This document shows, in pieces, positions 41,858 through 51,333 of a stretch of 55,724 nucleotides of DNA. The DNA is from Mediterranea sp. (in: CFB group bacteria) (GTDB lineage: Bacteria; Bacteroidota; Bacteroidia; Bacteroidales; Bacteroidaceae). The stretch's first letter is position 1, and every line of letters begins with the position of its first letter. The notes under the pieces were generated by a model. It searched no databases, was not told the origin of the DNA, and saw nothing but the letters and a program-made list of their open reading frames with translations. The position numbers were made by a program, and so were the translations under genes. The stretch covers positions 1-55,724 of the forward strand of contig JAITSN010000010.1 of the NCBI GenBank assembly GCA_031287715.1, given 5' to 3'.

Positions 41858-43543
41858 CTAACTCCGTTTCCTTTTATAATTAATACCTAATTGATTCAAA
41901 CGTTTCTCTGCATGACGCAGCGCAATATCGTAAGCCTGATAATAATGCGCGATGAAGTGCTCCCAAAGTGCTTGTTTGGCTACTTTGCTGGCGCGTCTGC
42001 GCATTTTACTCACTTCTTCGTCGGTTGAGGCGGCGTAGAAGGATATGGTGTCTTTGATTTCATCGGCCACCTGGAGGTAGTTGCCGTCCGTCCGGTGTAA
42101 TACCTCCACTCCGTCTCTGATGCCGTGGCACCGGTCGAGGTTTTTCACCCATGATCCGAAACCTGTCAGGTCGGTGGTTATGGTGGGCACGCGGAACGCC
42201 AGGCTTTCCAGCGGAGTGTATCCCCACGGCTCGTAGTACGACGGGTAAACCGACAGGTCTTGTCCGGTCAGCAGGTCGTAGTAGTCTTTGTTGAAGATGC
42301 CGTCTTTGCCGTCCAGATAACAGGGTACGAAAATGACCTTGACTTTTTCGTCCGGCCGGCTGTTAAAGCCCAGTGAGCGCATCCGGTTGAGGATCTGGTC
42401 GCGGCCTTCGTCCTTGAGGTTGTGCGTCATGAGCGGCAGGTTCAACGATACGGGGAATTGTTCTTTGCTTTTCAGGCGGGCCTTCAGGTCTCCGCGTGGT
42501 CCGTTGATCCAGGCCGGCACGTAGATGAAGGCTAATACGTTTCTGTTCAGATTTTCCGTCCGCAGGCGGCTCAAGGCTTCGAGGAAGATGTCGATGCCTT
42601 TGTTTTTAAATTCGTACCGGCCGCTCGTTGCCACGATCAGTGTGTCGTCGCCCCAATCTGTTCCGAGCAGGTTGTTGGCGACTTGCAGCATGATGGTGCG
42701 CGCGCGTTTCCGCTTCCCGCCGAAGGCGTAGTTCCCGGGCACGAAACCGTCTTCAAAGCCGTTGATCAGGATGGCGTCGGCAGCCTTGCCCAGCAGTTGC
42801 CTGCATTCTTTTTGGGTGATCTCGCTCACGGTGGTGAAGCAGTCCACATGATGCGCGGTCTGTTTTTCGATGGAATGTTTGGATTGCATGTTAAGCTCCA
42901 CGGCCATCTGGTCTCCGTTATAGACGAAAAGATAGTCGTACAGCGGTTTGTTGTTGCCTGCTATGGATCGCCCGATCGAGGTGGCGTGCGTGGTGAATAT
43001 GGTTGCGATCTCGGGAACGTTGATCTGGAGGTAAAGCGCGCCCAGCCCCGTCATCCACTCGTGGGCGTGGTATATCACTTTGTCGTTCCGGCTCAGGTTG
43101 TAGAGGTAGAAGCTCTTCACGACCTTGCCTGCGGCGTAGGAGAACATGGAGGCCTCGTCGTAGTCGCCGTAAGCGTGCAGGGAATCCACCTGGTAGTGTT
43201 CCCAGGCCTGGACGTAGATCTTGTTTTTGATCTCGAAGAAAGGCCGGAAGTCGACCAGGATCACAATGGGATTGCCGGGGATGTTCCATCGCCCGATCCT
43301 GACGCGAAGGTTTGATTTGGCCAGCGCATGTTCGCGCCACTCGGCGTACAGGCTGTCCGATTCGGTAAACAGGTGATCCTGCTTCTCCTGCCGGTCCGGT
43401 CCGATGAAGAATACTCTGTCGCGAAACCGTGTTTGTAACGTGTTTGCCCGGGTAGACAAAACGGTGTATATCCCTCCCACTTTATTACACACTTCCCAAC
43501 TTGTTTCAAAGATGTAGTCGGGAATCAGCTGTTCGTTAGTCAT
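41858..43543 (-). CDS. Glycogen synthase, GT3 (eukaryotic-like) type
   Basis: 561 residues from [37 protein letters not shown] is the N-terminal donor motif, [14 protein letters not shown] and [13 protein letters not shown] belong to the Rossmann halves. [18 protein letters not shown] holds the catalytic Glu pair region (E-x7-E). GT3 enzymes, like fungal and animal Gys, use UDP-glucose; bacterial members are typical of Bacteroidetes. The start at 43543 is preferred; the upstream 33 codons overlap the promoter region. Confidence 0.92.
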   Translation of the reverse strand: MTNEQLIPDYIFETSWEVCNKVGGIYTVLSTRANTLQTRFRDRVFFIGPDRQEKQDHLFTESDSLYAEWREHALAKSNLRVRIGRWNIPGNPIVILVDFRPFFEIKNKIYVQAWEHYQVDSLHAYGDYDEASMFSYAAGKVVKSFYLYNLSRNDKVIYHAHEWMTGLGALYLQINVPEIATIFTTHATSIGRSIAGNNKPLYDYLFVYNGDQMAVELNMQSKHSIEKQTAHHVDCFTTVSEITQKECRQLLGKAADAILINGFEDGFVPGNYAFGGKRKRARTIMLQVANNLLGTDWGDDTLIVATSGRYEFKNKGIDIFLEALSRLRTENLNRNVLAFIYVPAWINGPRGDLKARLKSKEQFPVSLNLPLMTHNLKDEGRDQILNRMRSLGFNSRPDEKVKVIFVPCYLDGKDGIFNKDYYDLLTGQDLSVYPSYYEPWGYTPLESLAFRVPTITTDLTGFGSWVKNLDRCHGIRDGVEVLHRTDGNYLQVADEIKDTISFYAASTDEEVSKMRRRASKVAKQALWEHFIAHYYQAYDIALRHAEKRLNQLGINYKRKRS

Positions 43544-43571
43544 ATTGTATTTCAAGACTTTTGATGAGGGG

Positions 43572-43579
43572 CAAAAATA
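43572..43579 (-). promoter_or_regulatory. -7 element of the glycogen synthase-phosphorylase operon
   Basis: Minus-strand TATTTTTG matches the consensus 29 bp before ATG 43543, with a near-consensus TTTC upstream (43600-43597, 17-nt spacer). Confidence 0.55.
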
Positions 43580-43631
43580 GGGATTATTTGTTGAATGAAA
43601 ACATACCGGTGGGAAAAAACATATACGAAGC

Positions 43632-43663
43632 CTTGTCCGCAAAGCCTATAATCCGTAGCTTTG
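43632..43663 (+). promoter_or_regulatory. Promoter of the ABC transporter/DUF4857 operon
   Basis: TAGCTTTG (43656-43663) matches the -7 consensus; CTTG at 43632-43635 is a one-mismatch -33 element with a 20-nt spacer. It is divergent from the glycogen promoter 50 bp away, so one intergenic region controls both operons. Confidence 0.6.
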
Positions 43664-43694
43664 CGTATCGTAAATCAATTATATTTATATGTAA

Positions 43695-44570
43695 ATGGAT
43701 ACTATCATTCAATGTGATAACATTACCCATTATTATGGGAAGAAGCTGATCTACCGCGATCTGAACTTTGAAGTGAAGCGGGGGCGGATCCTGGGCCTCT
43801 TAGGCAAGAACGGCACCGGCAAGACGACCATTATCAATATACTTAATGGTTATCTGAAACCCCGCTCGGGTGTTTGCCGTATTTTCGGGGAAGATATGGA
43901 ACATCTTTCTCCGCCTACTAAAGCGCGTATCGGTTTGTTGCTCGAAGGGCACATTCAACATACGTATTTTAATATGGAACAGATCGAGCGCTTCTACAGC
44001 CGGTTCTTTACGCACTGGAAACGGGATGCGTACTACGAACTTCTTCAAAAGTTACAGGTCACCCGGACGCAAAAGATCAATACCATGTCGTGCGGCCAGC
44101 GGTCGCAGATCGCTTTGGGGCTGTTGTTTGCCCAGGATCCTGAGCTGCTCATCCTCGACGACTTTTCAATGGGGCTGGACCCGGGCTACCGCCGTCTGTT
44201 CGTCGAATACCTCAAAGAATACGCCACCGCCGAGAACAAAACGGTGTTTCTCACTTCGCATATCATCCAGGATATGGAAATGCTCATCGATGATTGTATC
44301 ATTATGGACTACGGCCGGCTGCTGCTGCACAAACCTACGCAGGAGATCCTGGACCGCTTCAAGCGGTACCGCTTCACCACAGACAGTACGGACATCGAAC
44401 AACATTCCGGACTGTGGAATATCGAAAAGATAGGAAGCCAATGGGAGACTTATTCGTTTCTTCCCAAAGAAGAGGTGGCCGGCCTGCTGGCGCCTTACCG
44501 CATATCCGGCCTGCGGGAAGAAAATATTTCCCTGGAAGACGCCTTCATCGGCCTGACGGGAAAATACTGA
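43695..44570 (+). CDS. ABC transporter ATP-binding protein
   Basis: 291 residues. Walker A LLGKNGTGKTTII (~35-47), a degenerate signature (NTMSCGQRSQIALGLLF, with SCGQ in place of LSGGQ), Walker B ELLILDDFSMGLDPG, and the H-loop FLTSHIIQDME. It resembles ATPases of ABC-2 exporters of the CcmA/NatA type with a C-terminal extension. The signature substitution and the Asp-Asp Walker B (usual second residue Glu) are noteworthy and could slow hydrolysis. Partner permease follows 44 bp downstream. Confidence 0.9.
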   Translation: MDTIIQCDNITHYYGKKLIYRDLNFEVKRGRILGLLGKNGTGKTTIINILNGYLKPRSGVCRIFGEDMEHLSPPTKARIGLLLEGHIQHTYFNMEQIERFYSRFFTHWKRDAYYELLQKLQVTRTQKINTMSCGQRSQIALGLLFAQDPELLILDDFSMGLDPGYRRLFVEYLKEYATAENKTVFLTSHIIQDMEMLIDDCIIMDYGRLLLHKPTQEILDRFKRYRFTTDSTDIEQHSGLWNIEKIGSQWETYSFLPKEEVAGLLAPYRISGLREENISLEDAFIGLTGKY

Positions 44571-44614
44571 TCGTGGAGATCGCTCAATCATGAAAACGTT
44601 TTAAAATTTATCTC

Positions 44615-45289
44615 ATGTTGCAAGCCTTATTTTATAAAGAATGGATAAAGACCCGGCGCATCATCCTGCTGTTGCTGTGCTTGATGGCCGCCCTGCTGGT
44701 CTACGCGTTTATCAATACCGGACAAGCCTTCCGTATGGGAGGGGCCGTTCAGGTGTGGGGTAATGTTATACTGAAAGATATGTCGATCCTGCCTTCCTTT
44801 ATCCAGTGGTTCCCCCTGCTGGCCGGCAGCCTGCTGGGATGGACGCAGTTCATCCCCGAAATGACGGACAAACGGCTGAAGCTGACGTTGCATCTGCCGC
44901 TACCCGAATCGAAGATCCTGTCGGCGATGCTGCTCTACGGCACGGTCGTCTGGCTGGGGCTGTTCGCGTGCATGTATCTCGTGCTGGCCGCCGGTCTGCA
45001 ACCTTACTATGCCGGTGAAATGATCACCGCCATGACCTGGACGATGGCCCCGTGGCTGCTCGGCGGCATACTCGGCTATTACTTCACTTGCTGGATATGC
45101 CTCGAACCGGTATGGCGCCGGCGGGTGCTGAATACGCTCTGTGCCATCGGCGGACTGTCTGCGTACTACCTGAGCGCCAAGTCGGGCGGCTATTCTTCTT
45201 TCCTGCCCTACCTGCTGCTGCTGGCCGTCGCCGGATTTTTCTTCCCGTTCTATTCAACGGCCCGCTTTAAAGAAGGCACCCAATCCTGA
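44615..45289 (+). CDS. ABC-2-type membrane permease subunit
   Basis: 224 residues with about six hydrophobic helices (IILLLLCLMAALLVYAFI; FIQWFPLLAGSLLGWTQF; SAMLLYGTVVWLGLFACMYLV; TMAPWLLGGILGYYFTC; TLCAIGGLSAYYLSA; LLLLAVAGFFFPFYS). MTDKRLKLTLHLPLPESKILS is a cytoplasmic segment like those of ABC-2 permeases. With the ATPase it would form a homodimeric exporter or a mechanotransmission complex. Substrate unknown. Confidence 0.82.
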   Translation: MLQALFYKEWIKTRRIILLLLCLMAALLVYAFINTGQAFRMGGAVQVWGNVILKDMSILPSFIQWFPLLAGSLLGWTQFIPEMTDKRLKLTLHLPLPESKILSAMLLYGTVVWLGLFACMYLVLAAGLQPYYAGEMITAMTWTMAPWLLGGILGYYFTCWICLEPVWRRRVLNTLCAIGGLSAYYLSAKSGGYSSFLPYLLLLAVAGFFFPFYSTARFKEGTQS

Positions 45290-45322
45290 ACATTCACCGT
45301 ATATGCTAACGACAGACAGACA

Positions 45323-46555
45323 ATGAAATATAAAAAACAGATCTTTTATCTTATCCTGGTATTCATTTCCATACTTGGATCGTGGCTCATACCTTCATTG
45401 GTGAAAAAAGCCACGCACTCGCCGGACAACTACCCTTTTGTGTACTACAGCTCCATGATGAAGGAACTTGGCCTTGTGGATTACAAGAACAAACAGTTCC
45501 CGCTGGCCGACCTGAGAGGGAAACGCTATTCCACCGCGCAGTTCGACTCGCTGATGCCCCTGCTCAATTACCGCCAACTGATGGTGGACGGAAGACTGCC
45601 CGACAGCATCGACGGGAAGGAAATCACCCCGCAGATCGTCCGCTCGAAAGCGGTCACCTACCGCTACACGCCCGAACTGATGCAAACACCCCGGATGGGC
45701 CTGCATATTTTGTTTGAAACAATGCCCAAACGCGTCGGGCTGGAAATGCCTGACGATGTGTTCCGCATGAAAGACCGCATCGAATTTATCGACGCGGAAA
45801 CAAACCGGATCAACGCCGCCAAGAGCGAACTGTTCCAAAAAGCGCTGGATAAAGCGGAATACCGCTTCCCGCCCCAATGGCTGTCAGGCAACCCCAATCC
45901 GCGCAAGGCATACGATGAGGGCTACTTTTCCTTAGACGCTAACGGGGATCTTTACCATATCAAGATGGTGAACGGCAGGCCGTACGTGCGCAACACCAAC
46001 GTTGCCGGCGAAATAAAGCCCGCCTGGTTCTCCATGCTCGAAGTCAGCGACAAACGGTTCTACGGTTTTCTGTTCGACAACAAAGGAGATATATATATAA
46101 TAGAAGGCAACGATGGGAAATATGCTCCGCTGAAGCTGGACATCCCGCCGATAGACCTCACGCGAGACCAGCTGACGATCATGGGCAACCTGCTCTACTG
46201 GACCGTATCGGTGACCACCCCGGAAGGGCGCCGGTACTACGGGCTGGAAACGGAAACGCTCAAGCAAGTGGCCGCCTACAGCGTGGAACGTTCACAAACC
46301 ATGTGGGACAAGGTAGCCAAATACGTCTTCCCGTATTACATCACCTTTGAACAGGAACATAACGACTTCCTCATCCCGTGCGTACACTACACCGCCTGGT
46401 ACGGCTTCGGGCTGAACGCATTGCTGGCCGTGACCGGCTTCTTCCTCCTTGGGAACCGCAAACGGAGCAGGCTGGCCGCCGGATATGTTTTGCTGACCGG
46501 CGTCGCCGGATTCATCGCACTATGGATATTACCCGATTTTAAAATAAATGAATAG
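45323..46555 (+). CDS. DUF4857 membrane-anchored protein
   Basis: 410 residues. An N-terminal helix (IFYLILVFISILGSWLIPSLV) is followed by a long extracytoplasmic part that looks beta-rich (LYHIKMVNGRPYVRNTNVAG, IYIIEGNDGKYAPLKLDIP). Three C-terminal helices follow from ~355 (YGFGLNALLAVTGFFLL, LAAGYVLLTGVAGFIALWIL). It is a DUF4857-type protein, a family found beside ABC-2 genes in Bacteroidetes. It may be the periplasmic partner of the transporter. Confidence 0.75.
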   Translation: MKYKKQIFYLILVFISILGSWLIPSLVKKATHSPDNYPFVYYSSMMKELGLVDYKNKQFPLADLRGKRYSTAQFDSLMPLLNYRQLMVDGRLPDSIDGKEITPQIVRSKAVTYRYTPELMQTPRMGLHILFETMPKRVGLEMPDDVFRMKDRIEFIDAETNRINAAKSELFQKALDKAEYRFPPQWLSGNPNPRKAYDEGYFSLDANGDLYHIKMVNGRPYVRNTNVAGEIKPAWFSMLEVSDKRFYGFLFDNKGDIYIIEGNDGKYAPLKLDIPPIDLTRDQLTIMGNLLYWTVSVTTPEGRRYYGLETETLKQVAAYSVERSQTMWDKVAKYVFPYYITFEQEHNDFLIPCVHYTAWYGFGLNALLAVTGFFLLGNRKRSRLAAGYVLLTGVAGFIALWILPDFKINE

Positions 46556-46561
46556 AGAAAA

Positions 46562-47104
46562 ATGAAAAAGTTATTAGTACTTACATTCGTATGGGCTGCT
46601 CTGGCTTCTTGTGGCAACAAGAAAGCCCAACCCGAGGTTGCAACAGAAGTAGAGATCGAAGCAACCGCCGGTGCCGGAACCTATAAACTGGATGAACTGC
46701 TGGCCGATGCGGAGCAGTTGGTGAACAAAACGGTTACAGTCAAGGGCTTCGTAACCCATACCTGCAAACACTCGGGGAAGCGCTGCTTCATCGTGGGTGA
46801 CGACCAGAAGACCACCCTCAGGGTAGAGGCCAAAGGAGAGATCGGCGGCTTTAACCGCGAGTTGATCGGCTCCGAGCTGGCCATCACCGGAGTGGTGAAG
46901 GAACGCCGCATCTCAAAGGAATACCTCGACCAGTACGAAAAGGAGGTGAACGAGCAGAAAGCCAAAGAAGACGGCTCGGCCGAACAATGCGAACACGAGC
47001 TGAGCAACATCAAAGGCATACGCGAATGGATGAAAGACCATGGCAAAGATCACTACTCAACCTACTACATGGACGGCGAACGCTATGACATTGTTGAAAA
47101 GTGA
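46562..47104 (+). CDS. OB-fold lipoprotein with a Cys-His motif
   Basis: 180 residues. Lipobox WAALASCGNKK (Cys 17). Residues ~40-125 look like an OB-fold (VNKTVTVKGFVTHTCKHSGKRCFIVGDD...LIGSELAITGVVKE). THTCKHSGKRC places two Cys and two His within ten residues, a plausible metal or heme site. The acidic tail contains EQCEHELSNIKGIREWM. It starts 6 bp after the DUF4857 stop. Role unknown; metal handling is an inference from the motif and the PepSY-like neighbour. Confidence 0.72.
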   Translation: MKKLLVLTFVWAALASCGNKKAQPEVATEVEIEATAGAGTYKLDELLADAEQLVNKTVTVKGFVTHTCKHSGKRCFIVGDDQKTTLRVEAKGEIGGFNRELIGSELAITGVVKERRISKEYLDQYEKEVNEQKAKEDGSAEQCEHELSNIKGIREWMKDHGKDHYSTYYMDGERYDIVEK

Positions 47105-47648
47105 CAAAGCGAATAAATTACTGATCCGCGCCTTGCGCACTGTTCATCGTGACCTGGGATTCCTGATGGCCGGCTTGTGCCTGGTCTATGGGATCTCAGG
47201 TTTCCTGCTCAACCACATGGATGGGAAAGACCCGGCCTTCAAGACCACCGAGCACACGCTCCGGCTCGACAAACGCCTGACCGCCGAAGAGCTAACCGCC
47301 ATATGGGCCGACAAACAACTCCCCCAACTGAAACGAATCATGACCATCGACGACGATCACTCCCGATTGATGCTTCAGGGAGGCATTGGCGTATACAACT
47401 CCGCCACGGGCGCAGTGGACTATGAACTCCATTCCAGGAACAATTTTGTTTATTGGATAAACAAACTGCACTACAACAAGATCAAAGGATGGAGCATCAT
47501 GGGCGATCTCTTTGCCGCCTCGCTCGTCTTCTTTGCCGTCTCCGGCTTGTTCATGGTCAGAGGCAAGCACGGCGTCTTCCGCAGGGGAAAATGGTACCTG
47601 ATAGGTGGAATACTCATTCCTGTACTCTACCTTGTGCTGGCGCCATAA
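47085..47648 (+). CDS. PepSY-associated transmembrane protein
   Basis: 187 residues from MTLLKSDKANKLLIRALRTVHRDL. The first helix region HRDLGFLMAGLCLVYGISGFLLNH has the histidine and G.SG.LLN pattern of PepSY-associated TM proteins. A periplasmic PepSY-like part follows (RIMTIDDDHSRLMLQGGIGVY), then two helices near the end (LFAASLVFFAVSGLFMV, YLIGGILIPVLYLVL). HRDLG...NKLHYNK supplies conserved His found in heme- or iron-linked ferric reductase relatives. The chosen ATG overlaps the previous gene by 20 bp. Confidence 0.75.
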   Translation: MTLLKSDKANKLLIRALRTVHRDLGFLMAGLCLVYGISGFLLNHMDGKDPAFKTTEHTLRLDKRLTAEELTAIWADKQLPQLKRIMTIDDDHSRLMLQGGIGVYNSATGAVDYELHSRNNFVYWINKLHYNKIKGWSIMGDLFAASLVFFAVSGLFMVRGKHGVFRRGKWYLIGGILIPVLYLVLAP

Positions 47649-48014
47649 TTTCATTTACCATTTACCGTTTACAATTTACAATTTATCGCTTGCTGTTTAG
47701 CGTTTGCTGTTCACCATTTACAATTTATCGCTTGCTGTTTAGCGTTCATATTGAACACGAAATGGTAAATGGTAAATTGTAAATGGTAAATGATAAAGGG
47801 CTTTCATTTTATCGTTCTTATTTTGATTTGTGAAGCAAACTATAGAATAAGTAGTGGAATAAACAAACAACCTGAAAACCCGACTGCGCTTCAAGCCTTT
47901 TCCTATCAATATCTTGGCTATTAGAGCAAAAGATTAGGCAATAATAGCAACCCGTATCCCTTCTCACCATTTACATTTCTTTGCATGTTTGAAAACATTT
48001 TAATCAAATTTAAT
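47649..48014. other. Intergenic region with micro-repeats, a 42-bp duplication and the SusC promoter
   Basis: TTTACCATTTACC (47654-47666) is the reverse complement of GGTAAATGGTAAA (47764-47776). Inside, a 26-bp block starting CAATTTATCGCTTGC occurs twice with a 42-bp period (47679 and 47721). A weak -7-like TTTCTTTG lies at 47976-47983 before the SusC gene. No gene is seen. Confidence 0.75.
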
Positions 48015-51000
48015 ATGAACAGGAACATTTCTCTCTCCCGCTTCAAACGGATGGGTTGTTGTGCAGCGTTGCTTCTTGCAAGCGTATGCATGGCAGCCAA
48101 TCCGAATGGAAGTGATGAATTGGGTGCAGCATCGGTAAGCGCCGTTGCTCAAACCGGAAGAACAGTTACCGGAACGGTAACTGATGGAACAGAGCCTATC
48201 ATTGGCGCCAGTGTAGTGGTGAAAGGCGCAGCCGGAATCGGAACAGTGACCGATCTTGACGGCAAATTTACACTGAACAACGTGCCGGCGGACGCCGTTC
48301 TGCAAGTATCTTATATAGGATACTTAACGCAGAACGTCTCTGTGAGCGGCAAGACCACATTCAACATTACGTTGAAAGAAGATTCCAAACAGCTGGACGA
48401 AGTGGTCGTAGTGGGATTCGGTACACAAAAGAAGGTGAACCTCACCGGAGCGGTTGCCTCCGTGTCGAGCGATGCCTTTGAGAACCGTCCGGTAGCAAAC
48501 ATCGGACAAGCGATCCAGGGCATTGTGCCAAACCTGAATGTGACGATCGGAACCGGCTCGCCCGATGCCGTACCGTCTTTCAACATCCGTGGCGGCACTT
48601 CCATGACCTACAACCAATCAAGCAAGTTGTATGAAGTATCGAGTGCCGAGCCGCTGATCCTTATTGATGGTGTGGAAACCACCGGAACATTGCTCAATCA
48701 GCTCAACCCCGAAGACATCGCCTCGATGAGCGTGGTGAAAGACGCTTCGGCAGCTGCCATCTACGGAACCAAAGCAGCGTTCGGTGTGATCCTGATCACC
48801 ACCAAGAACGGCAAGTTCAACCAGAAAGGCAAGATCTCGTACAGCTTCGACATTTCGTGGGACACACCCTCGGCCATGCCCGACGGAATGAGTTCTTACC
48901 TGATCCAGAAAGCTATCCTGGAGAGGAAAGAGTGGATTGCCGGTAACTACGTGCCGGACAGTTGGACGACGAGCGACAAGCGCGTGCTGGATGCCATGGA
49001 GAAATACCTGAAAGACCCGAGTCCCGAAAACGCCTACATCAAGAACGCCGACGCAAGCCGCACATGGGTCTCTTCGGTAGACGCTTTCGGCGAGCTGGTG
49101 CGCACATGGACGCCCGTGCAGAAGCACAACCTCAACATCTCCGGCGGCGGCGACAAGGTGTCGTACTACATCTCGCTGGGCTACATGAGCCAGGAAGGGA
49201 TGTACAAGGTGAACACCGACCAGTTCAACCGCTATAACGCCATGTTCACCACCACAGCGCAAGTGACCGACTGGTTCAAGACCACGGCGCGGCTGAGCTT
49301 CAACAAGACCACCTACGAAGCACCTTTCGTACCTACCTCCATGCTTGCGGGCAGCGACCTGAGCAAGGAGATCTGGACGTTCATGGCCAATAACGACAAC
49401 GCCCGCCTGCAAATGCCGATCCGGCTGGCAGACAACGACCCCGACTATCCGGGGATGCCCACGGCGAACATCATCTCCTGGATAGGCAACGGCGCGCACC
49501 GCACCACAACCACCACCTCCACGATGATGACCCTCTCGCCGGAGTTCACCCTCATCAAGAACACGCTGAACCTGAAGGCCGACCTGACCTACTATCCGCA
49601 GTCGAGCAATCTGGAACGCTACGCTCCCAAATTCACCTATATCGATTGGGGAGGCGCCCAAGTGAGCCAGCACGCCGAAAGCAACAAAGGCATGATCTAC
49701 AAGGATAATACGGACAACTATACCATCAACGCCTACGCGGACTTCAACAAGACCTTTGCCAAGCAGCACAGCGTAGCCGCAGTGCTGGGCTTCAACCAGG
49801 AAGAGACCACGTACAGCTACCTGGATGTGAACATGGAGAAGCTATTCTCGCCCGACATCCTCAACCCCGTAGCGTCGGAAGACATCGCGCTGCAAACACC
49901 GGCCACCAAGGCATGGACACGTACCGGACGCGCCGTCTTCGGCAGGGTGAACTACAACTTCGCCGGCAAATACCTGCTGGAGTTCAACGGCCGCTACGAC
50001 GGCTCGTCACGCTTCACCCCCGATGAACGCTTCCTCTTCTTCCCATCCTTCTCGGCAGGCTGGCGCATCTCGGAAGAGAAGTTCATGAACAGCACCAAGA
50101 CCTGGCTCGACAATCTGAAAGTGCGCGGCTCGTACGGAACGCTGGGCAACCAACCCACATCGAACTACCCATACCAGGCACAGATGTCTTCCGCAACAGC
50201 GGGCTATCTGATCGGCGGACAATTCGTAAGCACCGTGAACGCACCCAACCTGATCTCCCCTACGCTGACCTGGGAGAAAGCTACGACCATCGACCTCGGT
50301 CTGGACGCCACCCTGCTGGGCAACCGCCTCGACTTCTCGTTCGACTGGTACCAACGCACCACCTCAAACATTCTGACCGACGGCAGCGTGGCCTATCCGG
50401 CCGTGCTCGGAGCGACGGCGCCTACCCAGAACTCCGGCAAGCTGCAAGCCCGCGGCTGGGAACTCTCCGTGAAGTGGAACGACCGGCTGGCAGGAGGACA
50501 AGTGCGCTACGACGTGGGACTGGTGCTCTCGGATGCGCGCACCAAGGTGCTGACCTACGCCGCCAACCCCGAAAAGTTCATCAGCAAGCTCTACGACGGA
50601 CAGTACGTGGGCGAGATCTGGGGCTACGAGAGCGGAGGCATCGTGCAGGAATCCGACGGCGAGTGGTACATGGACGGCACAGCCAAGAAATGGAAACTCA
50701 CCAACGCGGACATCCATCCGTTCAACAATTCGGAAACCCTCTATCCGGGCTACGCCTGGCGTAAAGACATCAGCGGACCCGACGGTGTGCCCGACGGCAA
50801 ACTGGACGACGGCAACCAGAAGATCGGCGACTCGGGCGACCGGAAGATACTCGGCAACAGCACACCGCGTTATCGCTTCGGCATCACCACCAACTGGTTC
50901 TACAAGAACTTCGACCTCAACCTCTTCCTGCAAGGCGTGGCCAAACGCGACTACTGGATCGGCTCCACCAGCTACTGGGGAGGAGCAGGCGCCGGAGCGA

Positions 51001-51311
51001 ACTGGATGTACGAACACTCTTGGCGCCCCGACCGCACCGACGCGGCGTTCCCCATGTACGGCGCCGTACCGGCCGTGCAAAGCGCATACATCGTCAATGC
51101 GGCCTACCTGCGCCTCAAACAACTGACGCTGGGCTACACCGTTCCGCAAGAACTGCTCGCCAAGATCAAGATAGACAAGGTGCGCATCTACCTGGCAGGC
51201 TACAACCTGTTTGATATTACGGAGATACCCGATGCTTTCGATCCCGACCAGATGTCGGTGGCCTATCCGGTCAAACGCACGCTGGCCCTTGGGGTGCAAA
51301 TCGGTTTTTAA
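48015..51311 (+). CDS. SusC/RagA-family TonB-linked outer-membrane transporter
   Basis: 1098 residues from MNRNISLSRFKRMGCCAALL. After the signal peptide comes the carboxypeptidase-D-like regulatory domain (TVTGTVTDGTEPIIGASVVV ... IGTVTDLDGKFTL), TonB-box-like DEVVVVGFGTQKK, plug (EPLILIDGVETTGTL ... VVKDASAAAIYGTKAAFGVILITTK) and a C-terminal barrel ending RTLALGVQIGF. No STN domain, so no anti-sigma coupling is expected. It forms the transport barrel under the SusD lid encoded 22 bp downstream. ATG 48015 is preferred because the longer frame (47985) abuts the putative -7 box. Confidence 0.93.
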   Translation: MNRNISLSRFKRMGCCAALLLASVCMAANPNGSDELGAASVSAVAQTGRTVTGTVTDGTEPIIGASVVVKGAAGIGTVTDLDGKFTLNNVPADAVLQVSYIGYLTQNVSVSGKTTFNITLKEDSKQLDEVVVVGFGTQKKVNLTGAVASVSSDAFENRPVANIGQAIQGIVPNLNVTIGTGSPDAVPSFNIRGGTSMTYNQSSKLYEVSSAEPLILIDGVETTGTLLNQLNPEDIASMSVVKDASAAAIYGTKAAFGVILITTKNGKFNQKGKISYSFDISWDTPSAMPDGMSSYLIQKAILERKEWIAGNYVPDSWTTSDKRVLDAMEKYLKDPSPENAYIKNADASRTWVSSVDAFGELVRTWTPVQKHNLNISGGGDKVSYYISLGYMSQEGMYKVNTDQFNRYNAMFTTTAQVTDWFKTTARLSFNKTTYEAPFVPTSMLAGSDLSKEIWTFMANNDNARLQMPIRLADNDPDYPGMPTANIISWIGNGAHRTTTTTSTMMTLSPEFTLIKNTLNLKADLTYYPQSSNLERYAPKFTYIDWGGAQVSQHAESNKGMIYKDNTDNYTINAYADFNKTFAKQHSVAAVLGFNQEETTYSYLDVNMEKLFSPDILNPVASEDIALQTPATKAWTRTGRAVFGRVNYNFAGKYLLEFNGRYDGSSRFTPDERFLFFPSFSAGWRISEEKFMNSTKTWLDNLKVRGSYGTLGNQPTSNYPYQAQMSSATAGYLIGGQFVSTVNAPNLISPTLTWEKATTIDLGLDATLLGNRLDFSFDWYQRTTSNILTDGSVAYPAVLGATAPTQNSGKLQARGWELSVKWNDRLAGGQVRYDVGLVLSDARTKVLTYAANPEKFISKLYDGQYVGEIWGYESGGIVQESDGEWYMDGTAKKWKLTNADIHPFNNSETLYPGYAWRKDISGPDGVPDGKLDDGNQKIGDSGDRKILGNSTPRYRFGITTNWFYKNFDLNLFLQGVAKRDYWIGSTSYWGGAGAGANWMYEHSWRPDRTDAAFPMYGAVPAVQSAYIVNAAYLRLKQLTLGYTVPQELLAKIKIDKVRIYLAGYNLFDITEIPDAFDPDQMSVAYPVKRTLALGVQIGF

Positions 51312-51333
51312 CTTAAGTGAGAGAATAAAGATT

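Noticed and set aside
48618..49769. 383-codon ORF antisense to the SusC gene
   Set aside because: Shadow frame; the sense strand has complete TonB-receptor features.
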